A stretch of 64,000 nt of DNA from Streptomyces sp. NBC_00358 (GCF_036099295.1 NZ_CP107976.1:62001-126000); one strand, 5' to 3'; counted from the stretch's first letter, positions 17,505 to 26,467 are shown. Numbers and translations: made by a program. The notes: generated from the sequence alone by a model not told the origin.

Positions 17505-17719
17505 GAACCGGACGCCACGCGGCTTCGCCTAGGCCCTGACGCCGCACCCCGGTCACCTCCGTCACCAGACAAAGGACAAAAGACCGCCACAAGGACTGCG
17601 AACGCCGCTCGATGATCCACGACATCCGGTCCCGCTGCCACACCTCCGGAAAGCGACCATCCCGGGGCATAGACGGCTTCCCAGTACCCCAGAGGCTGTT
17701 CATCGTCGTGGAAGGTCAT
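17505..17719 (-). pseudogene. possible frameshifted small hypothetical gene
   Basis: MTFHDDEQPLGYWEAVYAPG begins in one frame and appears to continue in another as DGRFPEVWQRDRMSWIIERR. Each half looks like real protein but no single frame holds both. I do not recognise a family; listed because no other gene explains this interval. Confidence 0.3.
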
Positions 17720-18030
17720 GGTGGTGACGAGTACGGCCACTGCCGAATGTGGCGGTGCGTCAATCTCAGGGCGACTACTGACCTTTTCGGGTTGCGTTCA
17801 AGTGGTGACGGTGGGTGATCCCTGCGGTATGCCGGTGTTATGCGGTACGCGGACGGTGGGGCCTGACTGCTGAGCGGCGGCCGCTCCGGATCGACGACGC
17901 GCCCCTGGCCCTCGTCCTGCTCGCCAGCGGGCGAGACCAGGGAGTAGGGAAGAGCAAACATGGTCATATGGTCCTCGCCGCGGGACCGGATGAGTCGTTG
18001 GGCCGGGCATCGACCTGTCGAAGCGGACTG

Positions 18031-18483
18031 TCAGGCTGCGGGTGTTGTGGGCGACGAGGTGGAGACCGGGTCAGTGGGCGATTGCTGCTGCGCCAGTGCC
18101 TGCTGGCCTGCGGTGACAGCCTTGACGCGCAGTGCGGAGCGGCCTACGGCGTTCTCGAGCGTGCGGCCCGGCATGCGTGAGAGGCCAAAGATGACGGCGA
18201 GCGAGATCGAGGGAGCACCGACAGCGAACGCCGCTACCAGTGGCTCCCCTTTGTCGAGGCAGTACTTCGCGAAGATCAGCATTCCGCCGACGGATGCCAG
18301 AGCAAAAATCTGTCCCAGGGAACGTTGCACGATAGTTGCCCAGGACAGTCGCCTGCGGTGCCTTTCGTCTGCCCGGAATTCGTCCCAGATTTCCTGCGCG
18401 AGACCCGGTTTGACCGAATCCCACTCCCTGGCTACTTGGGCGTCCCAGCGGGGCCCCGGTCCCTTGTCCCGCGCGGCTGTCAT
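18031..18483 (-). CDS. small membrane protein coupled to TPR/Sel1 gene
   Basis: A 150-residue protein with an amphipathic N-terminus (WDAQVAREWDSVKPGLAQEIWDEF) followed by RRRLSWATIVQRS and two hydrophobic helices (GQIFALASVGGMLIFAKY; LVAAFAVGAPSISLAVIFGL). Layout is like DUF2335-type proteins: cytosolic helix, then a hairpin in the membrane. Its ATG overlaps the stop of the upstream Sel1-repeat gene (ATGA), implying joint translation. Function unknown; the pair may form a membrane-tethered complex. Confidence 0.65.
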   Translation of the reverse strand: MTAARDKGPGPRWDAQVAREWDSVKPGLAQEIWDEFRADERHRRRLSWATIVQRSLGQIFALASVGGMLIFAKYCLDKGEPLVAAFAVGAPSISLAVIFGLSRMPGRTLENAVGRSALRVKAVTAGQQALAQQQSPTDPVSTSSPTTPAA

Positions 18484-19370
18484 GTTTCGCTCCCGAGCCG
18501 TGGGTTGGGGCCCCGGGCGGAGTCTTCGGCGCTGCCGTCACGGGTGAAGCGCGGCGGATGGGCCGGGGAGGGTGTTGTGCCGAGGCCGGGCTCCTCGAGA
18601 CTCTGGCGGAGCCTGTTCACCCATTTCATGGCACGCTCATGACCCATGTTGTGGGCCTTGAGCAGCCACCTCTGCCCCTCCTCGAACTGGCCTCGCTCGA
18701 CGAGCAGAAGCCCCAGGTTGTAGGCACCGTCTGCGTTGCCCCGCTGTGCTGCTTGCCGCCACCAGGTATCCGCTCGGTCCAGGTCGTCCCGATCGCGCCA
18801 GAACAAGCCGAGATGTACATCGGCTTCTGCGACACCCTGTTCCGAAGCGCGCTGCCAGGCTTCTTCAGCCGACTCAGGCAACCCGATACGTAGCAGGGCG
18901 AGTCCGAGGTCCTTGCCCGCAGCGTGCCGCCCGGCCTCGACCGCGCGGGTCAATTCGCCTATTGAGCCTCTGTAATTGCCCTGCCGGGCGGCGGCGATCC
19001 CGAGATAGTGCATGGCCCGCGCATCACCGCGCTCCGCTGCATCGGCCCATTCCAGCTCCCCCTCGTCCGCATAGCCGCCGCGCCTGTATCGCAGCACGCC
19101 AAGGTCGGTGAGAGCACGTAGATCACCGGAGTCCGCCAGCTCTTGGAGGATGGATTCGGCTTTCGCAACGTGTCCTTGCTTGACGTGGTTCAGCGCACGA
19201 GTGTGCAGCTCAGCAGGGCTGACGCGAGGTGGAGGCCCGAGTTGGTCGTAGGACTGTGCCCAGTGTCGTTCGAGTCGGGCGAAGAAGTCCTGCTCCTGCC
19301 CTTGCCCAGCGCAGCGGGGTCCGGGGGTTAGCACGTCGAGCGCGCCGTTGAGGAAGCCTCGCCATACCAT
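18480..19370 (-). CDS. Sel1/TPR repeat protein
   Basis: A 296-residue helical-repeat protein. From about residue 60 to 250 there are six to seven units such as AKAESILQELADSGDLRAL, ADAAERGDARAMHYLGIAA and WRQAAQRGNADGAYNLGLLL, with the Gly-Asp/Asn-Ala turn typical of Sel1-like repeats. Such arrays bind partner proteins. The start at ATG 19370 (MVWRGFLNG) is preferred over upstream codons lacking similarity. Followed immediately by the small membrane protein. Confidence 0.8.
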   Translation of the reverse strand: MVWRGFLNGALDVLTPGPRCAGQGQEQDFFARLERHWAQSYDQLGPPPRVSPAELHTRALNHVKQGHVAKAESILQELADSGDLRALTDLGVLRYRRGGYADEGELEWADAAERGDARAMHYLGIAAARQGNYRGSIGELTRAVEAGRHAAGKDLGLALLRIGLPESAEEAWQRASEQGVAEADVHLGLFWRDRDDLDRADTWWRQAAQRGNADGAYNLGLLLVERGQFEEGQRWLLKAHNMGHERAMKWVNRLRQSLEEPGLGTTPSPAHPPRFTRDGSAEDSARGPNPRLGSET

Positions 19371-19514
19371 TCGGCCCCCCGTCCTCTCGCTCAAGATTTC
19401 AACTCTAAGTGTGCACATGCACACGGCAGTTGACCGGCAGGCGATGCACTCGCCGCTGATTCGGGGACTCCGCAATCCAGCAGCGGCGTCCCGCACGCCC
19501 CGTCGGCCCTGTGG

Positions 19515-19775
19515 TCATCCGAGCCAGGTGATGTTAAGGACGGACAGGCGGTGCAGGTGTCTGTTGATCCAGTAGGTGAGGGAGAGCTGGCCGACGGACG
19601 CGTAGCGCACGTCCTCGCCTTCGGGGTCGTCGGCGTTCCATTGGCGAAAGCCCCACGGGTCGCCGGCAGCGGCGTCCAGGACGTCCCACATGGTGTCTTC
19701 GACGTGTTCGGGCAGGGTGCCGAGGATCTTCGCAGCCGGCGGGGAGAAGCCGATTGCGTACGACTGTCCGGTCAC
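19515..19775 (-). CDS. RelE/ParE-like toxin
   Basis: An 86-residue protein: SYAIGFSPPAAKILGTLP (the short first strand and helix of RelE folds), then GDPWGFRQWN and YASVGQLSLTYWINRHLHRLSVLNITWLG, where the last two strands end as in ParE/RelE toxins. Members inhibit translation by cutting mRNA on the ribosome, or poison gyrase. The start GTG at 19775 overlaps the stop of the DUF6247 gene by 4 nt (GTGA), matching an antitoxin-first operon. Confidence 0.7.
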   Translation of the reverse strand: MTGQSYAIGFSPPAAKILGTLPEHVEDTMWDVLDAAAGDPWGFRQWNADDPEGEDVRYASVGQLSLTYWINRHLHRLSVLNITWLG

Positions 19776-20077
19776 CGGCGCCTTCCCCGCAGCTCCTCCA
19801 TGTCGATGAACTCGCTGTCGTCGTAGCCGGAAGCGACGAACGCGTCGACCGCCGGGGCGTGGGCGAGACGGCCCTGCCAGACCTGAACGACCTCGTACAA
19901 GGCGGCAAGGGAGAACGACCGACGCGACTCCTCCAACGCGGCCGCCCACTCCCCCTCGAACGCCGGCACCCACTGCCCCGCCCGCCGGTTAGCTCGCAGC
20001 TGGTCGAGGAGTTCAGCCGGAGCTCCCGGGGCGGGGGCGTACGGCGGGACGGGGGCGTGGTCGGGCTGCGCGCTCAT
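19772..20077 (-). CDS. DUF6247 family protein, probable antitoxin
   Basis: A 101-residue protein. A Pro-rich start is followed by PAELLDQLRANRRAGQWVPAF and WAAALEESRRSFSLAALYEVV, VWQGRLA, then an acidic tail DDSEFIDMEELRGRRR. This matches DUF6247 proteins, which in actinomycetes sit in front of RelE-like genes. GGGAGGA lies 7 nt before the ATG at 20077. With the coupled toxin it forms a type II toxin-antitoxin module; DNA binding is not obvious from the sequence. Confidence 0.7.
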   Translation of the reverse strand: MSAQPDHAPVPPYAPAPGAPAELLDQLRANRRAGQWVPAFEGEWAAALEESRRSFSLAALYEVVQVWQGRLAHAPAVDAFVASGYDDSEFIDMEELRGRRR

Positions 20078-20157
20078 CGGCTGGTCCTCCCGGCGGATCG
20101 TCACCTCACGATACGCGCGCAGCGTGGTCGTGGATGCGGTCATGGACAGATCCCCTC

Positions 20158-20811
20158 CTACCGCCGGCGCAGGGTGCGGTCCTGGCGGTCCCAGGTGGCG
20201 GCGATGTAGGTGAGGAGTTCGGCCATCGCGCATTCTGCGTCGCTCGGGTTGCCGGTCAGTGCCTGGTCGGCGGCTGCGGCGATGTCGGCGGCCGGCGCCG
20301 ATGCCTCGTGGCCGCCGACGGCGGGAATGGTGGTGGTCACCGGCGGCAGGCCGGTGACGGCGACCAGCCGGCCCGCTTGCGGGGTGGTCAGGAACCGGAC
20401 GGTCGCATAGTTGCGGGCCTGCGGCGTGAGGGAGGCCAGCTCTCCGAGGGCGATGTCCCACAGGGCGCGCCACGGGTTGATGCCGAGGGCGTGTTGGATG
20501 GGCACGCCGATGTGCCCGGCGCCGAGGCGGGCTCCGATCTCCAGGACGGTGCACCGGCCGTCCGGGCTGAGGACGAGTTCGATGTGGGTGGGCGCCGTTG
20601 CGGACGCCGACCGCGGTGATCGCGCGCGCTGGGTTTGTTCGAGCAGGGCGCGTTCGGTGGGCGCAAGCAGTCGGACGGGCAGAGCGTGGCCCACTTCGAC
20701 GCGGTTGATGCCGCTGGTCGTGTCTTTGCGGGTGATGCACAGGTGGGTGGTGACCCCGTGCTGGGTGATGGACTCGACGCTGAACTCGTCGCCGGGGATC
20801 GCCGACCTCGG
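20158..20811 (-). pseudogene. ATP-grasp enzyme C-terminal fragment, frameshifted
   Basis: Readable parts: GDEFSVESITQHGVTTHLCITRK, then ITAVGVRNGA in a second frame, then THIELVLSPDGRCTVLEIGARLGAGHI (metal-binding ExxAR/N block of ATP-grasp), GINPWRALWDIAL and ATVRFLTTPQAGRLVAVTG. These belong to an ATP-grasp carboxylate-amine ligase. The middle needs two compensating frameshifts near 20600-20640, and the N-terminal half is replaced by a transposase fragment at about 20800. Not functional. Confidence 0.65.
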
Positions 20812-21063
20812 CTTCACCGGCCTGGACGACGCCCCCGACAACCCGGTGATCATCACCGGGTTCAAGGCCGCCCGCACCAAGCCCCTCGCCACGGCGAAGA
20901 AGCAGGTCAACAAGTTGATCGCCGTTGAACGCGCCGCCTGCGAGCATGCCTTCGCCCATCCGAAGAACTGGCGCATCCCGACCGGCTCCGCCTTCACGCC
21001 CAGCACGCCACCACCCTCCTGCGGGCCCTCCTCGTCCTCACGAACCCTGAGATCGCCCGCTGA
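20790..21063 (+). pseudogene. IS5-type transposase C-terminal fragment
   Basis: Encodes IADLGFTGLDDAPDNPVIITG, RAACEHAFAHPKNWRI and, after a frameshift near 20990, LHAQHATTLLRALLVLTNPEIAR before a stop at 21063. This is the third catalytic block (EH.FAHLKNWRI) of a DDE_Tnp_4 transposase. It interrupts the ATP-grasp relic. Confidence 0.65.
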
Positions 21064-21307
21064 CAGATGATCGACAGCCCGGGCAGTCGCCCACGACCGG
21101 CATGCGGACCAGGAAGAGCCACCACGCCAGCCCCGCGACCAGCAACTTCAGGGTGAAACCGGCTCAGTGACCTTCCCGGAACGCGTATCGCGGGCGTATC
21201 GAAAAACGCATACGCCACCGCAACGGTCTTCCGTCTTCAGTGGAGGTACTGGACCACAGCGCACCACCATCAGCGTCAGGTTTGTTGACTGGGAAGGGAC
21301 CGTGATT

Positions 21308-22543
21308 ATGGAATCGGTTTCGGCACGTGGTATCGACCGGCGGCGGCTGTTCAGATGGGGCGGGCTGGCCACCGCCGGCGTGGTGGCGGCCGGGGCACCG
21401 CTGGTGAGCGCCGGGATCGGCAACGCCGACTCGGCCGAAAACGACCGGATCCCGCCGGACACCCTGCCCGGCGGAGCCTACGACCGGTACGTGGCGCGGT
21501 TGGCCGCCGAGGGCAAGTTCTCCGGCGTGGTGCTGCTGTCGCACCGCGGCCGGACGGTCCTGTTACGCAGCTACGGCATGGCCGACAAGGAGAAGGGGAT
21601 CCCCAACGGCGAGGGCACCGCGTTCGCCCTCAGCTCGGCGGGCAAACCGTTCAACGCGATAGCCATCCTGCAGCTGGCGCAGCAAGGCAAGTTACAGCTG
21701 TCGGACCCGGTCCGCGAACACCTGACGGGCTTCGACCAGGACATCGCCGAAAAGGTGACCATCCACTACATGCTTTCCGGTGTCTCCGGGCTGAACACCC
21801 CCGAAGAGGACATCCAGCGGGTCTTCCAGAGCCGGGAGGAAGTCCATGAGTACCAGGAGTGGTGGGCCCGGCAGTCGAAGCTGGTGGGCACACCCGGCGT
21901 TCCCGACGAATTTCACGCCGGCGCCAACACCGCCATTCCCGCGCTGATCGTGGAGGCCGTGAGCGGCAAGACGTACTGGGACTACGTCGAGGAGAACATC
22001 TTCCGGCGCTGTGGCATGACCGCCTCGGCGTTCTACACCAGGCCGCAGTGGCTCACCGACGCACACATCGCACACCCGTACATGAAAATGGAGGACGGCA
22101 GCTACGTAGACGCCGTCCGCAACCTGGACAAGGGCAGCCCGGACGATTACATCCTCGATAGGAACCCGGGCCGTGCCTTCATCGACCCCATGGGGGACGG
22201 CGGCTTCGCCACCGCGCCAAACCTGGTCCGTTTCGTCCGCGCGCTGGGCGACGGCACGCTGCTGGACCGGCCCTGGGCCGACGTCCTCACCGCGGCCAAG
22301 ATCCCCCACGGCGCGACGGGGTTCGGTACGTACGGTCCTTCGGCCTCCATCGTCGGCGGCCAGTGGGCGATCCAGCGCGCCGGCGGCGACCCCGGTGTCT
22401 GCGCCAACTGGAGCAGCTACCCGGACACCGACTGGGTCGGCGTCATCCTCGCCAACCGCGACGACGTGCCGTTGGTGGAGATGATCGAACGGGAGACACG
22501 GGCCATCACCGGAGTCTCACCCGACGACGGGGGTGGTGGCTGA
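21308..22543 (+). CDS. Tat-exported serine hydrolase (beta-lactamase/class C-like)
   Basis: A 411-residue secreted enzyme. Tat signal: RRRLFRWGGLATAGVVAAGAP. The penicillin-binding/class C fold follows with SxxK in ALSSAGKPF (Ser nucleophile), the YMLSGVSGL segment, and GDGGFATAPNLVRFVRAL near the end. The usual YxN motif reads GAN (EFHAGANTAIPALIVE), so the general-base Tyr is not in its normal place. Two TTA codons (21563-21565 and 21692-21694) make translation likely to need the bldA tRNA, tying it to development. Starting one step up at GTG 21302 is also possible. Substrate unknown. Confidence 0.85.
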   Translation: MESVSARGIDRRRLFRWGGLATAGVVAAGAPLVSAGIGNADSAENDRIPPDTLPGGAYDRYVARLAAEGKFSGVVLLSHRGRTVLLRSYGMADKEKGIPNGEGTAFALSSAGKPFNAIAILQLAQQGKLQLSDPVREHLTGFDQDIAEKVTIHYMLSGVSGLNTPEEDIQRVFQSREEVHEYQEWWARQSKLVGTPGVPDEFHAGANTAIPALIVEAVSGKTYWDYVEENIFRRCGMTASAFYTRPQWLTDAHIAHPYMKMEDGSYVDAVRNLDKGSPDDYILDRNPGRAFIDPMGDGGFATAPNLVRFVRALGDGTLLDRPWADVLTAAKIPHGATGFGTYGPSASIVGGQWAIQRAGGDPGVCANWSSYPDTDWVGVILANRDDVPLVEMIERETRAITGVSPDDGGGG

Positions 22544-22687
22544 GACGCAGGACCGGTGGAAGTCTGGGTGGCAGGCCGGAGTGGAATGGACGCTGCTGTG
22601 GATCGAGAACACCGCCAACCGGCTGACCTAAGGCAGGTCGTAGCAAGTCGGTGTTCGGTCGGCAGGCCAGCCGGACGCTGACCTGCC

Positions 22688-22728
22688 GTGGTCGGCCCGT
22701 GGTCGGGTGTGCCCACCGGGCCGACCAC
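22688..22728. terminator. bidirectional terminator hairpin
   Basis: Arms 22688-22698 and 22718-22728 are perfect 11-bp complements, and the 19-base interior can pair further (gtgg/ccac). Lies between convergent genes: the serine hydrolase (ends 22543) and the small minus-strand gene (ends 22763). Confidence 0.65.
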
Positions 22729-22762
22729 GCCCCGCCCGCAGCGCCCCGGCATGGAGGACAGC

Positions 22763-22987
22763 TCAGGCAGCGCTCCACTGGTGCGCGCGTCCGCCGCGCC
22801 ACTCGATCCACCGGTCGTCGTCCAGGATGCTGTCGGGATCCTGGATGCCCGCGCCTTCGAGGAGCTCCACCAGATCGTGATCGCTGTAGGCGGTGCCGAG
22901 AATCCCGTCCCGGCCCTGGGAGTGCACGGTCACTCTCCGGCCGCCCGTGCTGGAGGGCGGGTGTACGACGATCGGCGCGCGGCTCAC
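22763..22987 (-). CDS. conserved small protein, function unknown
   Basis: A 74-residue cytosolic protein: RAPIVVHPPSSTGGRRVTVH, LGTAYSDHDLVELLEGAGI, DDDRWIEWRGGRAHQW. The pattern (HPPS..GGRRV, AYSDHDLVE, WIEWxGGRAH) is one I associate with a conserved actinomycete family of unknown role, often near integrative elements. The GTG at 22987 is chosen by similarity. It stands beside a replication-relaxation gene, so an integrated element is plausible. Confidence 0.6.
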   Translation of the reverse strand: MSRAPIVVHPPSSTGGRRVTVHSQGRDGILGTAYSDHDLVELLEGAGIQDPDSILDDDRWIEWRGGRAHQWSAA

Positions 22988-23072
22988 GCTTCCCAGCGTG
23001 CCCCTGGCCGGCCCGCCCGGCGAGCCCGCTGCCGTGGTCAGGGGCTGTCGCCGCAGTAGTAGAAGCGGCACA

Positions 23073-23516
23073 TCACACCCGGGCCGGGCATGCGGGCTTC
23101 GGGCGAATCAGCGCGATGACCGTCTCGTTCACCGTCATCGGGTGCGAGGCACCCGAGCGGCCGCCGCTCTTGGGCATGCCGCCCATCTCCTCCATCACGC
23201 GGTCCAGGTCGATCTCGGCGGCCGCCAGCCCCGCGGCGGTGAGGAGGCGGACCTCTTCACCGCCGCGCGTACGGCCGCCGTCGACCGCCAGGCCGTGCCT
23301 GCGCAGGTCGTTCGCCGCAGCCCGGTGCGAGGCGGTACGGGCTTCCTTCTGCTTCGCCGGCGTCGGCTTGGTCGTGTGCCGGTAGGCCAGGTGCGGCAAC
23401 GACAGCCGCTGGATCTGATCGGCGGTGGCACCCTTCAGCACCCCAAGGACGCGCAGCACATCCGCGCGCAGGTCGTTGCTCGATTCCGCCTCGTTCTCCT
23501 TGCGCTTGCCCGCCAT
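23073..23516 (-). CDS. replication-relaxation family protein, C-terminally truncated
   Basis: A 147-residue product. MAGKRKENEAESSNDLRADVL, GATADQIQRLSLPHL (winged-helix-like), SHRAAANDLRRHGLAVDGG, EVRLLTAAGLAAAEIDL and HPMTVNETVIALIRPKP match the N-terminal half of actinobacterial replication-relaxation proteins (about 250-300 residues) encoded on conjugative elements. Similarity ends at the usual TVNETV..L..PKP point and the frame stops after eight more residues, so the C-terminal half is gone. A striking inverted repeat lies just upstream. Confidence 0.7.
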   Translation of the reverse strand: MAGKRKENEAESSNDLRADVLRVLGVLKGATADQIQRLSLPHLAYRHTTKPTPAKQKEARTASHRAAANDLRRHGLAVDGGRTRGGEEVRLLTAAGLAAAEIDLDRVMEEMGGMPKSGGRSGASHPMTVNETVIALIRPKPACPARV

Positions 23517-23610
23517 CAGCCCCGCCCTCCCATCGACCGCGCTCCGGCCCACCGGCCGGGCGCCGGCGCACCCGGCCGCACAGGGCACCAGGCGCGCCCC
23601 GAACCCGATG

Positions 23611-23678
23611 CTCTCCTCCGCCACTGACACCCCGCCCCTGTCCCAGGGGTGTCAAGGGGTGTCAGTGGCGGAGGAGAG
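23611..23678. promoter_or_regulatory. 23-bp inverted repeat with GGGGTGTCA iterons
   Basis: Arms 23611-23633 and 23656-23678 are exact complements separated by 22 bp. Inside and across them the 9-mer ggggtgtca occurs twice in tandem (10-bp spacing, 23646 and 23656) and once inverted. It lies upstream of the replication-relaxation gene, so an operator, plasmid-type origin or transfer site is likely. Confidence 0.7.
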
Positions 23679-23859
23679 AAGAGGGTTGTGACGATCCAGC
23701 GCAAGCCCGAAAACCCTTGGTGACAAGGGGAAATGCCGGTTCCGCACATGGTGGGCACGGTGGCCTCGGCAGTGGAAACGCAAGCGCCAGCGGCAGGAGC
23801 TCACCAAGGCGTGCCCAGTAGCCGACCACGCAGGCGCGGCCGAGCCGTGAGCCGAAAGC

Positions 23860-24436
23860 GTGCTAGGCGGTTTCGTTTGGATCAGATTGGTCGTTGGTTC
23901 GGGTGTGCCGTTGAGTGATGCGCAGTGGGCGCGGATCGAGCCGATGCTCCCGGACCGGACGCCCAGACGGGGTGGTCGCTGGCGTGATCATCGGGAGGTG
24001 ATCGACGCGATCGCCTTCAAGTTCCAGACCGGCACCCAGTGGGTGCATCTGCCGGAGAAGTACGGCAACTGGCGGGGCGTCTACAACCGGCTGCGGATGT
24101 GGGCCGTTGACGGCACCTGGGAGCGGGTGTTCACCGCGCTGATGGCCCAGGCCGACGCCGACGAAGACCTCAACTGGGTTGTCTCGGTGGACTCCACGAT
24201 CGTGCGCGCTTACCAGCATGCGGCAGGGGCTCGCAAAAAGGGGCTCCGGCCGGCGAACCCGGCGTCCACGCCATCGGGCGATCCCGCGGCGGACTGACCA
24301 TGAAGATCCACCTTGCCGCCGACGACCGATGCCGGCCGCTGGCCTTCCATCTCACCGCCGGGCAGGCCGGGGATGCACCCGCCTTCACCGAAGTCATGGC
24401 CCGCTTGCGCATTCCACGACCCCGAGGACCCGTCAC
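23860..24436 (+). pseudogene. IS5-family transposase, frameshifted and truncated
   Basis: First part: PLSDAQWARIEPMLPDRTPRRGG, WRDHREVIDAIAFKFQTGTQW, LPEKYGNWRGVYNRL, WVVSVDSTIVRAYQHAAGARKKG (first catalytic Asp). Near 24240 the frame shifts and continues as GRSRGGLTMKIHLAADDRCRP, HLTAGQAGDAPAFTEVMARL and stops matching at RPRG. The last third with the catalytic Glu is missing. Confidence 0.8.
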
Positions 24437-24709
24437 CCTCACCCTTGGGCCGGGCTTGCCCCCCACGCGAGCGACGCCGTCCATGCAGGCCACAGATTCA
24501 CCCCATCGCGTCACCCCCACCCCACGAGCACCGTCGGGAACGAACCTCTGCTGATGACGCAGCACATCTGCGTACGGAAGTTCACCGGGAATCTCCACGT
24601 CTCCGAGACCGGGTGCCGCGCCCACCTCGTGGTCCGCGGCGGCACCCCGCCACCCGCTACATGGCAGGCATCAGCCGATGCCGGGATCGGGCAGTCGACG
24701 GCGCGGTCG
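24437..24709. other. short intergenic gap
   Basis: No coding pattern recognised after the transposase relic breaks off. No convincing terminal repeat was found. Confidence 0.4.
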
Positions 24710-25384
24710 TCACTCGTACAGGCGTTGGGCGGAGCCGGTGGCCAGGGGCTGGTGGCCGGGCGTGGTGTAGGCGAAGTTCAAGACGGTTCGGCGCGTTCCG
24801 GGGCGACGCAGAGGGGTGACGCGGTGGGCGGTGCGATCGCTGCGCAGCAGGTAGGCGTCGCCCGCGCGGTGGTGCAGTCGGCGGGTTCCGGGGCGGTTCA
24901 GGGCCGCCAGGTCGGCGTGTCCGGGGTGGATTTCGAGCAGTCCGCCGTCGGCCGGCTCCGGTGGCGCTTCGATGAACAGCACCACGGCGAACGGGTGGTC
25001 GTCCGTGTGTGCCCCGTGGGTGTCACCGGGGCGGTGCAGGATGTTCAGGACGTGCCGCTCGACAGGGTCGCAGACCGGCAGCACGTCGCCGCCGTGGACG
25101 CAGGACAGGGCAGCCAGCAGCCCGCTGTCCCGGTACAGGCCGGAGATCAGTGCGGATTGCGCGGCGATCTGTTGGCCTCCCAGAGTGGTCATGTGGCGCG
25201 GGCTGTCGTCCATGCACGCCATGCGGAAGTCGCGGCGTACCGCGGCGGCCTCCAGCCTGTCGGTCTCCTCGCGCAGGACGCGCAGTCCCTTGGCGCTCAC
25301 CAGGCCCGGCAACGGCAGGTAGCCGTCGGCGGCGAAGCGGTCGCGGAGCGAGTCGGGTCGGGGTGGCAGTTTCAGCACGAGCAC
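24710..25384 (-). CDS. 2-oxoglutarate/Fe(II) oxygenase-like protein
   Basis: A 224-residue enzyme of the 2OG-Fe(II) oxygenase superfamily, which hydroxylates or otherwise oxidises small molecules. Seen: HGAHTDDHPFAVVLFIEAP with the HxD iron ligands, GGLLEIHPGHADL, and the distal TAHRVTPLRRPGTRRTVLNFAY with the second His and the Arg that binds oxoglutarate. N-terminus FAADGYLPLPGLVS is typical. GTG at 25384 has GAGG 7 nt upstream. No biosynthetic neighbours, so the substrate is open. Confidence 0.8.
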   Translation of the reverse strand: MLVLKLPPRPDSLRDRFAADGYLPLPGLVSAKGLRVLREETDRLEAAAVRRDFRMACMDDSPRHMTTLGGQQIAAQSALISGLYRDSGLLAALSCVHGGDVLPVCDPVERHVLNILHRPGDTHGAHTDDHPFAVVLFIEAPPEPADGGLLEIHPGHADLAALNRPGTRRLHHRAGDAYLLRSDRTAHRVTPLRRPGTRRTVLNFAYTTPGHQPLATGSAQRLYE

Positions 25385-25610
25385 AGCCGTACCTCGCCAC
25401 CACCGACGGGAAACGCCTGGCTCCTCTCAGCGGCTGCCTCGGGCCGGCACATCGGACAGTGGCGTCGTCGCGTGTCCGTGGGGTACGGGCTGTGCGGTAA
25501 GTCGGGCGAGGTCGCGGGCCCCGCGGCGCCGGGCGCCACCCCTGGATGATCTAGAGTTCCGGCGGCGGGCAGTCGGCCAGCCGCTCAGATATTCGACTCA
25601 GGGGTGGGGA

Positions 25611-26453
25611 TTGATCACTGCAAAATCTGCTGCGATGCAGCGGAACAGACCGACCGTGCGGCGCGTGGCCGCCGCGGCGGTGGCCGGAGGCATGGCGCTG
25701 GTGGGCGTGGGGCTCACGGCGCCGGCCGCGCACGCGGCCGAAAGCGACATCTCGTTCTCGAGCATTGTCATTAACAACGGCAAGCCCATCGTCGTCGGCA
25801 TCAGTGCCGAGGTCGAGGTCCCGCTGACGTACACGGTGAAGAGCAGCGTGGCTCTGGACGACTGGTGGGTCGAGGCGTACCGCAGTAACGGGTCCACCAA
25901 GTACCTGCTCGCCATCTCCACGACCCGGTGGAGCTGCAGGACTTCCTCCGCGGGGGGCTACACCTTCCGCGACTGCGACGAGACGATGACCATCGACCCG
26001 GACGGAATGCCGGTCGGGAACGGCAACCGCCTCGTCAACAGTGACGCCGCCGCCTGGAAGACTCTCGGCACGGGCATCAAGAAGAACGGTGGTTACGACA
26101 CCGACCTCCTCTCCGCGACGGCCCGTCTCCAGCGTGCATCGCGCATCCAGAACGCGAACGCGTCCCCGGAGCCCGTCGCCAAGGGCAAGTCGATCACCGT
26201 CACCGGCACTGTGCAGCATGCCAACTGGAGTCAGCACCGCTACGACAACTACGGCGGCCGGCTGGTGAAGCTGCAGTTCAAGCCCGCCGGTTCCAGCACC
26301 TACTCCACCATCAAGACGGTGACCGCCAGCAGTTCCGGCTCCCTGAAGAGCACCGTGACAGCCTCCCAGGACGGCACCTGGCGCTGGAGCTACGGCGGCA
26401 ATACCGCCACCGGTGCCAGCACCTCCACCGGTGACTACGTCGACGTGACCTGA
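25611..26453 (+). CDS. secreted protein with Ig-like beta-sandwich character
   Basis: A 280-residue exported protein. Signal peptide: RRVAAAAVAGGMALVGVGLTAPAAHA. The mature part is Ser/Thr/Gly-rich with alternating beta-strand patterns (ISFSSIVINNGKPIVVGIS, SITVTGTVQHANW, GRLVKLQFKPAGSSTYSTIKTV, GTWRWSYGG), like calcium- or carbohydrate-binding Ig-like folds. One Cys pair (SCRTSS and RDCDE) may form a disulfide. Start is uncertain: TTG 25611 has GGGG nearby, ATG 25635 does not. A terminator follows. Function unknown. Confidence 0.75.
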   Translation: MITAKSAAMQRNRPTVRRVAAAAVAGGMALVGVGLTAPAAHAAESDISFSSIVINNGKPIVVGISAEVEVPLTYTVKSSVALDDWWVEAYRSNGSTKYLLAISTTRWSCRTSSAGGYTFRDCDETMTIDPDGMPVGNGNRLVNSDAAAWKTLGTGIKKNGGYDTDLLSATARLQRASRIQNANASPEPVAKGKSITVTGTVQHANWSQHRYDNYGGRLVKLQFKPAGSSTYSTIKTVTASSSGSLKSTVTASQDGTWRWSYGGNTATGASTSTGDYVDVT

Positions 26454-26467
26454 GACCCGTACTCCGG

